The notes below the pieces were generated by a model, which had not been told where the DNA came from, made no database searches, and saw nothing but the letters and a program-made list of their open reading frames with translations. The position numbers and the translations under genes are program-made. A DNA stretch of 64,000 bases, taken from contig NC_082699.1 in the NCBI RefSeq assembly GCF_949987515.2, positions 79,837,458 to 79,901,457 of the forward strand. The letters run 5' to 3'. The DNA comes from Delphinus delphis (Eukaryota > Chordata > Mammalia > Artiodactyla > Delphinidae). How positions within the stretch are numbered: position 1 is the stretch's first letter; each line of letters opens with the position of its first letter. Shown in pieces: positions 39,277-50,461 of this stretch.

Positions 39277-40137
39277 TCCCTGTTATTTCTTCTTTGACTA
39301 ATTGTTTATTTAGGAGTATGTCATTTAATTTTCACATACTTGTGAATTTCCCTACTCTCCTTCTGTTATTGATTTCTAATTTCATTCTGTTGTAGTCAGC
39401 AAACAAACTTTGTATGCTTTTACTACTCTTAAATTTATTGAGACTTGTTTTATTGCCTAACATATGATCTATCCTGAAGAATATTCCATGTGCACTTGGG
39501 AAGAATATGTACTCTTCTGTTGTTGGAGTGTTTCATTGCTGCCCGTTACGTCTAGTTGGCTTATTGTGTTGTTCAAGTCTCCTCTTTCCCTGCTGATATT
39601 CTGTCTAGCTGTTCTATCCATTACTGAAAGTGGGGTACTGAAGTCTCCAACTGTTATGTTAAATTTTCTATTTCTCCTTTCAATTCTGTCCAGTTTTGCT
39701 TCATGTATTTTGGGGCTGTGTTAGGTAAATATATCTTTATAGCTGTCATTTCTTCTTGATGAATGGATCCTTTTTTCATTATAAAATGTCCTTCTTTAAC
39801 TCTAATATAAACATTTGTCTTAAAGTTTATATTGTCTGATATCACTATAGCCCCTCCAGCTCTGTTTTGGTTACTGTTGATGAAGTGTCCTTTTTTCCAA
39901 ATTTTACTTTCTATTTGTGTCTTTGAATATAAAGTGTGTTTCTTATAGGCATTATATAGTTGGACCATGACTTTAAAAAGAAAAATCCACTGTGCCAATC
40001 TCTTCCCTTTAACTGGAGACTTTAATCCATTTACATTTAACGTAACTAATGATATAGTACAATTTATACCTGCTATCTTGATATTTGCTCTCTATGTGTC
40101 TTATGTCTTTTTTGCCCCCAATTTCTTCATTATTGTC

Positions 40138-40140
<3 letters not shown>

Positions 40141-40168
<28 letters not shown>
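40141..40168. repeat. (GT)14 microsatellite
   Basis: An uninterrupted GT run inside the antisense L1. Confidence 0.97.
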
Positions 40169-40174
<6 letters not shown>

Positions 40175-40408
40175 CCAGTGAACAACTTTAATTCCTTTGT
40201 TATTTCTTTGACTACATTTTTTGAGTTATTTTCTTAGTGGTTACCCTTGGGATTACAACTGACATCTTAATTTGTAACAATCTGATTTAGATTAAAATTA
40301 CATTAATTTTAACTGTATTAAAAGATGTTGCTCCTGTATAGCTGTTTACCCCTTCTTAATTTATTGCCACATATTCCACCTCATATATTCTGTGTCTATA
40401 CCCATAGA

Positions 40409-40574
40409 TTTTGTTTTTTTTTTTTGGCCTCACCACACAGCTTGTGAGATCTTAGTTGTGGCGCATGGGCTTAGTTGCCCCGTGGCAAGTGAGATCTTCC
40501 TGGACCAGGGCTTGAACCCATGTCCCCTGGATTGGCAGGCAGATTCTTAACCACTGTGCCACCAAGGAAGTCCC
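40409..40574 (-). mobile_element. CHR-type SINE, shorter form, reverse orientation
   Basis: A T-rich start, 'cagggcttgaacccatgtcc' and the end 'gccaccaaggaagtccc'. Confidence 0.88.
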
Positions 40575-41329
40575 TACCCCCTTGTTGTGAGAGATGATTT
40601 TGACAGATATAGAATTCTCGGTTGGCAAGTTTGTTCTTTCAGCACTTGGAATATGTCATACCACCACCTTCTGGCCTCCATGGTTTCTGGTATGAAATCT
40701 TCTGTTAATTTTATTGAGGACCACTTATATGTGATGAGTCACTTCTCTCTTGCTGCTTTCAAGATTCCTTTTCTTTGCTTTTCAACAATGTATAATGTGT
40801 ACAGGTGTGGACCTCTTTTACTTCATCCTGCTTGGAGTTTTTTAACTTCCTGGATGTGTAGATCCATGTTTTTCATCAAATTTGGAAAGTTTTCAGTCAC
40901 AATTTCTTCAAATATTCTTTTTGCCCCTCTTTCTCCTCTGCTCCTGAGAATTATGTATAGGTTGGTATGCTTAATGGTGTCCCACAGGTCTCTGGGGCGC
41001 TGTTAATTTTTCTATTTTTTTTTTTCTGTTTTGCAGACCAGACAATCTCAACCGACCTAACTTCAAGTTTGCTAATTCTTTCTTCTACCTGCTCAAATCT
41101 GCAGTAGAACCCCATAAGTAAAAACTTTCAATTCCATTATTGTACATTTCAACTCCATAATTTCCATTTGGATCCTGTTTATAATTTCTTTTTACTGACA
41201 TTCTCTATTTGATGAGATATTATTCTCATACTTTCCTCTAGTTCTTTAGACATAATGATTTCCTTTAGCTCTTTGAACATATTTTTAAATTTAATTGTTT
41301 TTTATTAAAATTTTTTATTATTTTTTTAA

Positions 41330-41575
41330 TTTTTATTGGAGTATAGTTGATTTACAATATTGTGTTAGCTTCTGCTGCACAGCAAAGTGAATCAGTTATA
41401 CATATACACATATCCACTCTTTTGTAGATTCTTTTCCCGTATAGGTCATTACAGAGTATTGAGTAGAGTTCCCTGTGCTATACAGTAGGTCCTCAGTCCT
41501 CATTAATTATCTATTTTATACATAGTAGTATGTATATGTCAATCTCAATCTTCCAGTTTATCCCCCCAAACATAT
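41330..41575 (-). mobile_element. L1 3' end, reverse orientation
   Basis: 'attggagtatagttgattta' and 'gtgaatcagttatacatata' are the reverse complement of an L1 3' end, inserted in the older L1. Confidence 0.75.
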
Positions 41576-42499
41576 TTAAATAGTTAAGATTCCCTAGAGA
41601 TAGTTTCTATTGATTGGTTCTTTTTTCCCTATTTATAGGCCAGACCTTCTTGTTTCTTTGGATGTCTCGTAATTTTTTGTTGAAAACTAGACATTTTCAA
41701 TGATATAATGTGGCATTTCTGGAAATCAGGTTCCAGGTTTTGTTGCTGTTGCTGCTATGGTAGTTGTGTTTGTGTATTGGCTTTTCTGAACTAATTCTGT
41801 CAAGTCTATTATTTGTCATGGGTAGCCACTGAAGTCTCTACCTGGTTAGCTTAGTGGTCAGATAAATGATTGGACAGAAATTTCCTTAAGTGTCTGGAAC
41901 CAATAAATCTCTGTCGTTCCCAAGTGGCTCTGTGTGTATGTGGGACATGCTCTCGGAATTCAGCCAGGCAGTTTACAACTCTGCTTTAGGCTTCACCTGT
42001 GCACAGAGACTCAAGGTCAGGTCTTTCATGAGTATATGCACAGCCCTACTTATGTTTTTGACCAACGGTATTCCGGAAATTTGTAGGGCTTTTCAACGCC
42101 CCTGTGGACAATGTATTCCCCAGTTCTTCCTTTTAAGCTTTTTGGTTAGTCTGTTATTTGCCCCAGCTGTTCTCCATTGCCTCAGGGAGATTACAGCTTT
42201 GAAACTACAACACTTGCCAGTAATTGCCTTCAACAGCCTCGGGGAATAGGCTACTAGCACTGGGCAAGTTGAGTGGGCTCGGCGAGAGGGGCCTTCCAGG
42301 GGATCACCTGACTGGTTAAGTGATATCAGTGCTTTGCAGTGAGGGTGTTCTGCCACTGCGCCAGGTCTGGAAATGTTGCTGGACGAAAGCGTGCGATGCC
42401 TTCGAAAAGCGGTGGATTCCGGGTTGGGGGCGTCCGGGCGTGGGGGGCGCAGCACCGCTGAGCCCCGGAGACCAGCGGCGGGATCAGGGAAACCAGGGT

Positions 42500-42737
42500 T
42501 GTTGGGCGTTGTCACGGCAACAGAGAGACGCAACGAGGACCCGCCCAACCGCTGGTTTCCACGACGACCGGAGTAGCGCGGCGAGGCGGTGCCCGGCCCT
42601 GACTGACAGAGCCCCGCCTCGCCCCCGCCCCGCGCCCTCCCACGCTCCCCGGTTCTCGCGACGTTTAAGCTCTTTCGGCGCCGCAGAGGCCCACGGTAGC
42701 GGCGGCCGCGCTGAAGAGGGGCAATATGGCGGCAGCG
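42500..42737 (+). promoter_or_regulatory. CYC1 promoter region with X-box, Kaiso-like and YY1-like motifs
   Basis: A canonical RFX X-box 'gttgtcacggcaac' lies at 42508-42521. 'ggttctcgcgacg' (about 42651) contains TCTCGCGA. 'caatatggcggcagc' over the start codon fits a YY1 site. The region is CpG-rich. All calls were made by eye. Confidence 0.6.
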
Positions 42738-44981
42738 GCGGTGGCTTCGCTTCGCGGGTTAGGGCTGGGCCCGCGGGGCGCGGGGCTGCCGGGCGCGCGG
42801 TCCCGGGGTCTGCTGAGCGGTGCGCGGCCCGGGCAGCTCCCACTGCGAACACCCCAGGTGAGAGCTGGTCTTAACCCTGGCCGCCGCGCGGACCCGCAGG
42901 CCGGTGAAGGTCACCGCTGGGAGGCTCCGGGCGCGGGCCGGGCAGCGCGGGAGCAGCCTTCGCACCCGGGCCCCCGCCCCGGCCGGACCCCCGCTGCCTG
43001 CCGACCTTGGGAGCAGGGCTGCGCTCCCACCCCTCCGAGCAGCACAGGCACCTGGTGCCGAGCGTGGGGGGCGGCGGGGCGGGCTCGCTGCCGGCTCGGG
43101 ACTGGGCGCTTCCCCGGGGGGCGCGCCCAGGCCCGCTCCCCTCTCCGGCCTTCCAGACTGGGCCCGCGTCCTAAAGTGACCTCAGCCTGATCTCGGCCAG
43201 CTGCTTGTGACCTTGGCCTGCCCCAGCACCCTTGCTCACTTCGGCCCGATTCCTGGCGCAGGATCTAAGAACACGCCTCACAACCCCCCCCCCCCCCGCC
43301 CTCAGGGCCGAATTCCGGTCGAGGGGTCCGCAGCGGGGAGGGTGGGGAGGGCAGTGGCGCGGGAGGTGGCCGGTGCTGGGTGCCTGAGTTGGGAGAGGTA
43401 GGCGCTGAGAGTCAGATCCCCAGGTAGGGCTGGGTGGTGTTCTGGCAGGCGCTGAGCGGGACTCTTGCAGGCAGTGTCCCTGTCGTCGAAGTCTGGCCCG
43501 TCCCGGGGCCGGAAAGTGATTCTGTCAGCGCTTGGCATGCTGGCGGCAGGGGGTGCAGGGCTGGCTGTGGCTCTGCATTCAGCGGTGAGTGCCAGTGACC
43601 TGGAGTTGCACCCCCCCAGCTATCCGTGGTCCCACCGCGGCCTCCTCTCCTCCCTGGACCACACCAGGTGTGTGGCTGGCTGGGGGAATTTCTGGGTGGG
43701 CCGGGTGGGGTGGAATCCTCGGCGCCCTTAACCCTTTTTATGTCTCTAGCATCCGGAGGGGTTTCCAGGTGTACAAGCAGGTGTGCTCCTCCTGCCACAG
43801 CATGGACTACGTGGCTTACCGCCACCTGGTGGGCGTGTGCTACACAGAGGATGAAGCTAAGGCGCTGGCTGAGGAGGTGGGGACGTGGGGATGCCGAGGA
43901 CCCACAGATCGGGGCTCCTGCTGTGCTGGACAGCAGGGTTGTGATGGGGCTCTTGGTGGCAGGTGGAGGTTGAGGACGGCCCCAACGAGAACGGGGAGAT
44001 GTTCATGCGGCCGGGGAAGCTGTCTGACTACTTCCCCAAACCATACCCCAACCCTGAGGCTGCACGAGCGGCCAACAACGGAGCACTGCCCCCTGACCTC
44101 AGCTACGTCGTGCGAGCTAGGTACTGGCCTGCGGTGGCCGGGTGTGTGTGTGGCGGGGGACGGCGGGAAGGGCTGCCTCATGCCAGGGGCTGAGGAGACT
44201 CCAATCTGGTCCCAGGCACGGTGGTGAGGACTACGTCTTCTCCCTACTCACGGGCTACTGTGAGCCACCCACTGGGGTGTCGCTGCGAGAAGGCCTCCAC
44301 TTCAATCCCTATTTTCCTGGCCAGGCCATTGGCATGGCGCCTCCCATCTACAATGAAGTCTTGGAGTTTGACGACGGTGAGAGGCCCCCACGCTGGGGGT
44401 GGGCAGGCTGGGTCCTACTTTCCCCACTGCCAGGGATGCTCTCCTGGTGTTCTTGGCCCAAGAGTGCCTGCACCTTCCTTGGCTGGGACACTGTGTGTTT
44501 CTGAGGAGGCTCATGGGCAGCCTTGAGGCCATCTGTGTGCTGGCTGGTGGTAGGGTGGGTCCCGTCCCTTTTGAAGCTGTGGGCAGGAACCCGTCTCTGT
44601 CCCATGGTGGAGGATGCTCTTTGGGCTACCCCAAATTGGGCAGGGACACCCACGGGCAGCTCGTACCACTTGTCCTTGGTCCAGGCACCCCAGCTACCAT
44701 GTCCCAGGTAGCCAAGGACGTGAGTACCTTCCTGCGCTGGACATCTGAACCAGAACATGACCATCGCAAACGCATGGGGCTCAAGGTGAGAGGGCTGGGC
44801 GGAGGGGCACAGTGGGCCTGGGGGAGGGGCTGGGCTCCTTCCTGCCTCCCTCCTCTGAGCCTGCCTCCCCCCCCAGATGTTGATGATGATGGGCTTGCTT
44901 TTGCCCCTGGTCTATGCCATGAAGCGGCATAAGTGGTCAGTCCTGAAGAGCCGGAAGCTGGCATATCGGCCACCCAAGTGA
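42726..44981 (+). CDS. CYC1: Cytochrome c1, haem subunit of complex III
   Basis: Seven exons, 42726-42857, 43471-43667, 43750-43876, 43963-44120, 44216-44376, 44685-44785 and 44877-44981, encode 326 residues (human 325). The protein carries electrons from the Rieske centre to cytochrome c in the mitochondrial inner membrane. A bipartite presequence is visible: an Arg-rich start, then the hydrophobic '[18 protein letters not shown]'. The haem-binding CxxCH is 'CSSCH' at residues 122-126, and the axial Met is residue 245 in 'IGMAPPIY'. A C-terminal anchor '[15 protein letters not shown]' is followed by the basic tail '[19 protein letters not shown]'. All introns are GT-AG. Confidence 0.98.
43284..43297. 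repeat. Poly-C run in CYC1 intron 1
   Basis: A run of about 14 C, prone to length error in assembly. Confidence 0.9.
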
Positions 44982-45156
44982 CCCTGCCCAGTGTCTGCTT
45001 GCTGTCCTGCCTGAATGGGTCCTCAAGCCAAGGAGCCACCCTGGGCCTGTTCAGGTCCCAGCTGGCCCTCCTGGCCAAGCCCCTCTTCCTCTGGGACAGA
45101 GGGGAAGGGGCAGGAGACGGGGTTCCAGCTCCAGATCGTTCAGCGCCCATCATGGA

Positions 45157-45162
45157 AATAAA
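45157..45162 (+). promoter_or_regulatory. Polyadenylation signal AATAAA of CYC1
   Basis: AATAAA lies about 175 bases after the stop codon. Confidence 0.85.
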
Positions 45163-45179
45163 TTAAGTTTCTCAATATA

Positions 45180-46325
45180 CCCATTTGAGCTATTGTGTGA
45201 TGGGAATACAGGTTTGCAGAGGACTCTGGGACGAAGATCCCTGCCCTCAGAGCTCCCGGGGTGTCCAGTGCAGTGTGGTCAACATTGCCCTGAATGCTGG
45301 GAGTCCAGCCAGCAGTGAACGTGGGACAGGAAGCAGAGAACTAGCTGTTAGAGAAAGCGGCAACACTGACCGGAGTGGAGAGAACCTGGTTCCAGGTGGA
45401 AAGGGCTTCGCTTGGCCGGACACGGCCCAGGGACCCAGGGCCCTGCTGCAGTAACCCACCAGTGTCCGTGTATTGAACCACTTGGCCTTCATCCTGCAGG
45501 CGGCGGGGAGCCCTGCATAGCATTTCAACCAGGGAGAGGCTGGCCTAAAGTAGGAGCTGCAGGAGCTGTTCCTGGGGCTCAGGGGCAGGCAAGGCTGGGC
45601 GGTGGCCGGGAGAGGAGGGGCAGCGCTCAACCTCAGCGAGGAAGCAGAGAGGCAGGCGGAGGCCACCCAGAGGTGCTTCTGGTCTCTTGGCTGGGCAGCT
45701 GGAGGTGCTGTTGACTCAAGGGTCACGGTCTTTGTGAGGGGACAGCACCTCCTAGCAGTCTACAGGGCGGCTGGGAGTGGGCTCAGGCCACACGGCCAGA
45801 CAGGGGCTGGGCTAACACAGCCACGGACCTGTCAGTAGCAAGAGGGCCATGGCGGTGTGTTCTTAGTAGTAGCCCTGGGCCCTGGCTCGGGGCTCTTGTC
45901 CTCTGAGCTTTTCTTGTCCCCAAGCAGGGAATGTAAGGGCAGCCTGGTGGGAATAGCCCAGAGGAGTGGGGACCAGCGTGGGGAGGGCAAGAGCAGAGAG
46001 GAGAAAGGCAGAGGGAGGGTGTGTGCCTGAAAAACTCTGGTTGGAAAAGGAGGGCCAGTCAGCTGAGGGCTGGGTGGGGCTCAGAGGGCCCAGCCCAGTG
46101 GTCAGCAGGCAGGGGGTGTCCTAAGCACCCTTGGGGCCTGGGAGACTTCAGGGGACTTGCGTCCCAAGTATGCTCTTCAGTAGCCACCTGGGCCCAGCTC
46201 GGGAGCCGCCACCCCTGCCTCTGCCGCTCAGTTTCATCTGAGTGGGGCTGCACCCTGCTCTGCATTCTCCCAGCAGCCCAGTCTGCACAAGGGCACAGTA
46301 AAGGGGCACCCAGCTGGCTCACAAG
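45180..46325. other. CYC1-SHARPIN gap, no gene seen
   Basis: The 3' ends of the two convergent genes are 1.15 kb apart; open frames here have no family resemblance. Confidence 0.55.
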
Positions 46326-46329
46326 TGTA

Positions 46330-46335
46330 TTTAAT
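46330..46335 (-). promoter_or_regulatory. Polyadenylation signal ATTAAA of SHARPIN
   Basis: The plus strand reads tttaat; the signal lies about 80 bases past the present stop codon. Confidence 0.7.
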
Positions 46336-46416
46336 GACTCCAGCTCACAGCCCCTCCCTGGCAGCCCCGGTTTTGTCTCCAGCGAGCGGTCAGTCAGCAG
46401 AGGTTCCCTGAGAGGT

Positions 46417-48168
46417 TCAGGAGGGGGTCCAGGGACCTTGGGCCTGGAAGGGAAGGGCCATCCTCTCTCCTTGTGACCTGGGGGCAGGGGCAGAAGATGG
46501 GTCATTCTGCTTGTTTTGCCCCCCTGCCCCCATCCCCTCCCCTGCCTCTGCCTCTGCCCCTGGTACCTTTGGTAGCTGCTGGGTGGAGGCTGTGGGAAGG
46601 GGGTCCCAAGCACAGGGCCTCTGGGTGCTGCACATCTCACAGCCGGGTCGGCTTGGGGCATTGATGAAGGTGCAGGAAGGGCAGGGCCAGCCGGGCTGGG
46701 GAGGTGAGGACACAGTTACTGCTTACCCATTCCTTCAATGCCCACAGCCTCCTAGGCCCTCCCTGCCCAGTCCCTTGCCCACCTGAAGGGGGTTGGGCAG
46801 GCTGGAGCCAGCTGGCTGAGGGGCTTGGGGCAGCCCCAGTGACTGAGGAAACAGGCGGCCTAGTTCCCCATCCATCTTCTGGGGGTGCTGAGGATTGCGT
46901 CCTGCCATAGAGGGAAAGAGGCTCAGGACCATGTCAGGCTGCACCCCACCTTCCTCATCCCACTCCAATCAAGGACTGACCTGGGGCCTCTCGGGGGGCT
47001 GAGAGCAGGTAGAGGAAAGCAGGATCCCCATCCCGCCGGACCCCATAGAAAGCAAGGCTGTATTCGGGGACACACAGGCACCTCCCGATGACCCAGCGCT
47101 GCACAGCCGGTGGGAAGCCAAACTCCGAGAATACCTGGGGCCAGAGTGTCGGAATGTCACCCAGGTCCCCCCAGCAGGGCTCCCCAGACCCCGTGCTCAC
47201 CTGCTCCTGGAGGGCCCCGATGGTGGAGTGGGGGTGGACTGCCAGCGAGATGTGGGCAGAGGACGCAGCATCTTCAACTGTAACCTGTAGCCTGGGCCAG
47301 AGTGGAGGTCAGCGGTAAAGACCGGGGACCTGACAGGACTGGGAGGGCGGGTGAGATGGAAGCCCCAGGCCTTACCTGATGGGGCCGGGAGGGAAGCAGG
47401 CCTCCTGGAGCTGGATGCTGAGGGCCACGTGATGCTGGGCCAGGATGGCTGCTGCGTGGGCTGCCCGCTTCTCATCCCCACCCTCTATGGCCCGGGTCAG
47501 GTGCCCTGCTAGGTCCTCTACAGGGGAGAGAGGGCCGTCACAGCCCCCCGCGGGCTGCCCCCCAGCCCCTCCAGCCCCCTGCCCTTACCTTTCTCCATCA
47601 AGTCTCCAGGGCGCCAAGGAAGATCCACCTTGGGCTTGGGGGCCTTGGTTGCAGGTACTTCAAGGAGACTGGGCGGGGAAACAGGGCACGTTTCTGAGCC
47701 TAGGGCTGGGGTCAGGCTGTCACTGCCTAGGAGGGAAGATGTGGGGTGGGCTGGTGGTCTGAGCTCTAGCCCCCAGCTGAGTACTCACCCAGGCCTCTGC
47801 TCTCTGACCTCAGGTTTCCAGTACCTTTGTCTCCTCCCTCCTCAGCTCAGCCCCTGCCAGGGCCCCGCCTTGGCCACACTTAAAGCCAGGCCTTTTCCCC
47901 AGCCTTGGCCCTTGCAAACTCCAGAGGTCCCAGCTGACTCCACTCAGAGCTGCACCTGGCTCTTCCTTGGGCTCTGGAGTCCTTTTGGTCCCTTCTGCTG
48001 CCCAGTCCCACCCGTGCCCCTCCTCCACAGAGGCCGGGCCCCCTCTCTTGGCCTGTACAGGCCCTCTCAGCCAGCCAGGAGGCTCCCTGGCCTCGCAGCA
48101 GAACCAAAGGAGGTCCTCAGAAGGAGCCCACCCCATACTGCTCACCAGGAGCCCTGGAGTCAAGATGG

Positions 48169-48200
<32 letters not shown>

Positions 48201-50461
48201 GCGGTACGCGGGCCTCTCTCACTGCTGTGGCCTCTCCCGTTGCGGAGCACAGGCTCCGGACGCGCAGGCCCAGCGGCCATGGCTCACGGGCCCAGCCGCT
48301 CCGCGGCATGTGGGATCTTCCCGGACCGGGGCACGAACCCGTGTCCCCTGCATCGGCAGGCGGACTCCCAACCACTGCGCCACCAGAGAAGCCCCAAGAT
48401 GGCCTCTTTGTTGTCCTCGGGGACCTCCATCCCCTCTCTTGGCTCTACCATCGTCACAGAACACCTTGGGCTGCCCCCATGCCAAACCCTCTCCAGCCGA
48501 TGCCTGCCCTGGGCATGCTGCCGTCTCTGCTTCTTACCACCCACTTGAGGCCCTGCCCACGCGGTGCTGATGCAGCTCCTGTGGTGGCCTCAGTATTCTG
48601 AGCTGTCCTCCCACCGAGATAAGCAGGGCTCCCGAGCACCGAGCCCGAAAGATGTCATGCATACTGTTGCCTTGGGGCTTCTGTACCTGCTGCTCCCAGG
48701 ACACATGGTTCACCCCATGATCTTTAAATTTCACTCAAGGGTCACCTTAATGAGGATTTCCCTGCCACCCTATTTTAAATTGCAAACCCCTCCCTTCCAG
48801 CGCTCCCATCCTTTCCACCATCTGACAGAACTTATTTTACTTATTTCGTACGTCTGTCTCCTCTCTGGAAATGCCAGCTCCGAGAGAGCAGGGATTTAAA
48901 GTTTTATTCATGCTAAATCTCTAAGGCCTTAAAAGAGTGCTTACTACAGGTGCTGAACACACATTTGGTGAACCAACGGACAACGAATGAACGAAAAAAA
49001 AGGCCTTTCCTTCTCTACAGATGCTGTCGTCTGGACCTCTCTTCATCTCAGTGTATGGTTTTCTTCTCACCTCTGACGGCTGTTCTGATGCATCTGTGGA
49101 CTTTCCCTGGTGCACTGTCTGCCTTCCCGACCCTCTTCTCTTCCCACTTCTCTCTTCTGGTGATCTTGGTTGACCTTTTCTACCCCCAACCTTTACCTCT
49201 TTAGAGCCCCAGCCCCAGTCCAGATCCACCTATCTCCCTTCCCTCCCACATGTTTAAAAACTTGACCACCTCTGTGCCCTCCCAAAAAGGTCCTCTATCT
49301 GGGAGCTCCCCAGTGTCTGTTCCTTGCAGCTTTCTGTCTCAACCACTCACTTTTCCATTTAAACCTCAAGGAAATCCAGCCAATTCCATCTCCTAAGCAT
49401 CTCTGAAACATCCTTCTTCTCTCCGGCCCTATCTGCACCACTCACACGAATGCAGGTCTCAACCAGTCTTAAGTAGCTCGAATCTGAGCCTGTCACTCTC
49501 CCACCGAATACCTTCCCAAAGCTTTTCATATAGTCCGTCTTCTCACCCAGGTCCTGAGGGCCTGCGTGCTCTGCCCCTCCACATTGTCTGGCACTCCAGG
49601 CTCCAGCTCTTCGGTCTCTGTTCCTTTTCTCTACTTCCTCCCTCCTGGGAGTCCTCCCAGAACCCCAGCAGTGGGTAAGGTGGGCTCAGCTTTCCCCACT
49701 ACTCCCCCCATCGAGACCTGGGGGGTCGGGGCTACTCCTGTTCTCTTGCAGAACTAACACTATCCCGGTCCCAGTGAATCTTCACTCCAGGGCACTGACC
49801 ATTCTGTCCTTCCACGGTGGCACCTCGGACCAGGGCTGCCCACCGCCGAGCTTCCTGAGGGTTGGCGAAGTGCAGGCTGAGAGTCCCAGGCCCTCCTGGT
49901 GGAGGCTGCAGCTCATGCTGGCTGGGGCCTCGGACGGTGTAGGAGACGGACTCCAAGGGCCACTCCAAACTGACCTGAGGAGGGGGAGAGTCCGGGCTCA
50001 GTGCCTCCCCCAGCACATACTGCATGATGATCAAAGGAACACGAGGTAACATTTGCAGGCCACTTTCACTGTCCTAAGCCCTTTACACGTATTACCTTAT
50101 GAAACTCTCACACTAGTCCTACGAAGGGAGGTACCAGCATTATCCCCATTTAACACACAAGGAAACAGAAGCAAAGAAAAGGTAACTGCTCAAGAGCACG
50201 CAGCTGGCGAATGGAAGGGCATGGCCTCGGGTTCAGCGGCCAGCCCCCGCCGCCCCCACTCACCGCCCCGGGCCCCGCGCCAAGCAGCTCCAGCCGGAAG
50301 CGCCCTGGTCGCTCGGGGTCCGCGCTCAGCTGCAGCCTCCGCAGCTGCGCCTCTGCGTCCGGCCCCGCGCCCAGCGGCCTCACCGCGGCGTGCACGGCCA
50401 GGAGCACCGCAGCCGAGCCAGCGTCGGAGGCCGCAGCCGCGCCGTCCGCCGGCGGCGCCAT
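46417..50461 (-). CDS. SHARPIN: SHANK-associated RH domain protein, LUBAC subunit
   Basis: Eight exons, 50461-50264, 49974-49800, 47726-47589, 47517-47376, 47291-47201, 47134-46981, 46901-46783 and 46695-46417, encode 431 residues. SHARPIN joins RNF31 and RBCK1 in the linear ubiquitin chain assembly complex, acting in NF-kB signalling. The N-terminal PH-like dimerisation domain is in exons 1-2. The ubiquitin-like domain is around '[14 protein letters not shown]' to '[14 protein letters not shown]'. The RanBP2-type zinc finger '[20 protein letters not shown]' has Cys 344, 347, 358 and 361. In human the protein ends just after the motif that reads 'TAST' here (residue 377). In this sequence the next codon is CAG, and the frame runs 54 residues further to a TGA at 46419-46417. 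Exons 1 to 8 are otherwise intact. The start ATG is in 'gagATGgcg'. Confidence 0.95.
48161..48409 (-). mobile_element. Young CHR-type SINE in SHARPIN intron 2
   Basis: The element (48176-48394) is flanked by a perfect 15-bp duplication 'caagatggcctcttt' (48161-48175 and 48395-48409). It has an uninterrupted tail of about 25 T on the plus strand. It lies in the sense orientation relative to SHARPIN. The intact tail and perfect duplication mark it as recent. Confidence 0.95.
48725..49560 (+). repeat. L2-like LINE sequence in SHARPIN intron 2
   Basis: 'gctccgagagagcagggatt', 'gtgcttactacaggtgctga' and later CT-rich stretches follow mammalian L2 order at low identity. Borders are uncertain. Confidence 0.45.
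50055..50235 (+). repeat. MIR SINE in SHARPIN intron 1
   Basis: 'aagccctttacacgtattac', 'attatccccatttaacacac', 'aaggaaacagaagcaaagaa' and 'gagcacgcagctggcgaatg' match the MIR core and its flanks. Confidence 0.85.

Larger units (their letters stand above)
36656..41880 (-). mobile_element. Antisense L1 block, interrupted many times
   Basis: Read on the minus strand this is a decayed L1. A piece of ORF2 near its 3' end is legible at 36772-36656 ('[20 protein letters not shown]'), and continuous L1 homology runs to about 41.3 kb and probably 41.9 kb. It is split by three SINEs (36804, 38950, 40409), a small inverted-terminal-repeat element (37412) and a second L1 3' end (41330). No intact ORF remains. 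Confidence 0.8.
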
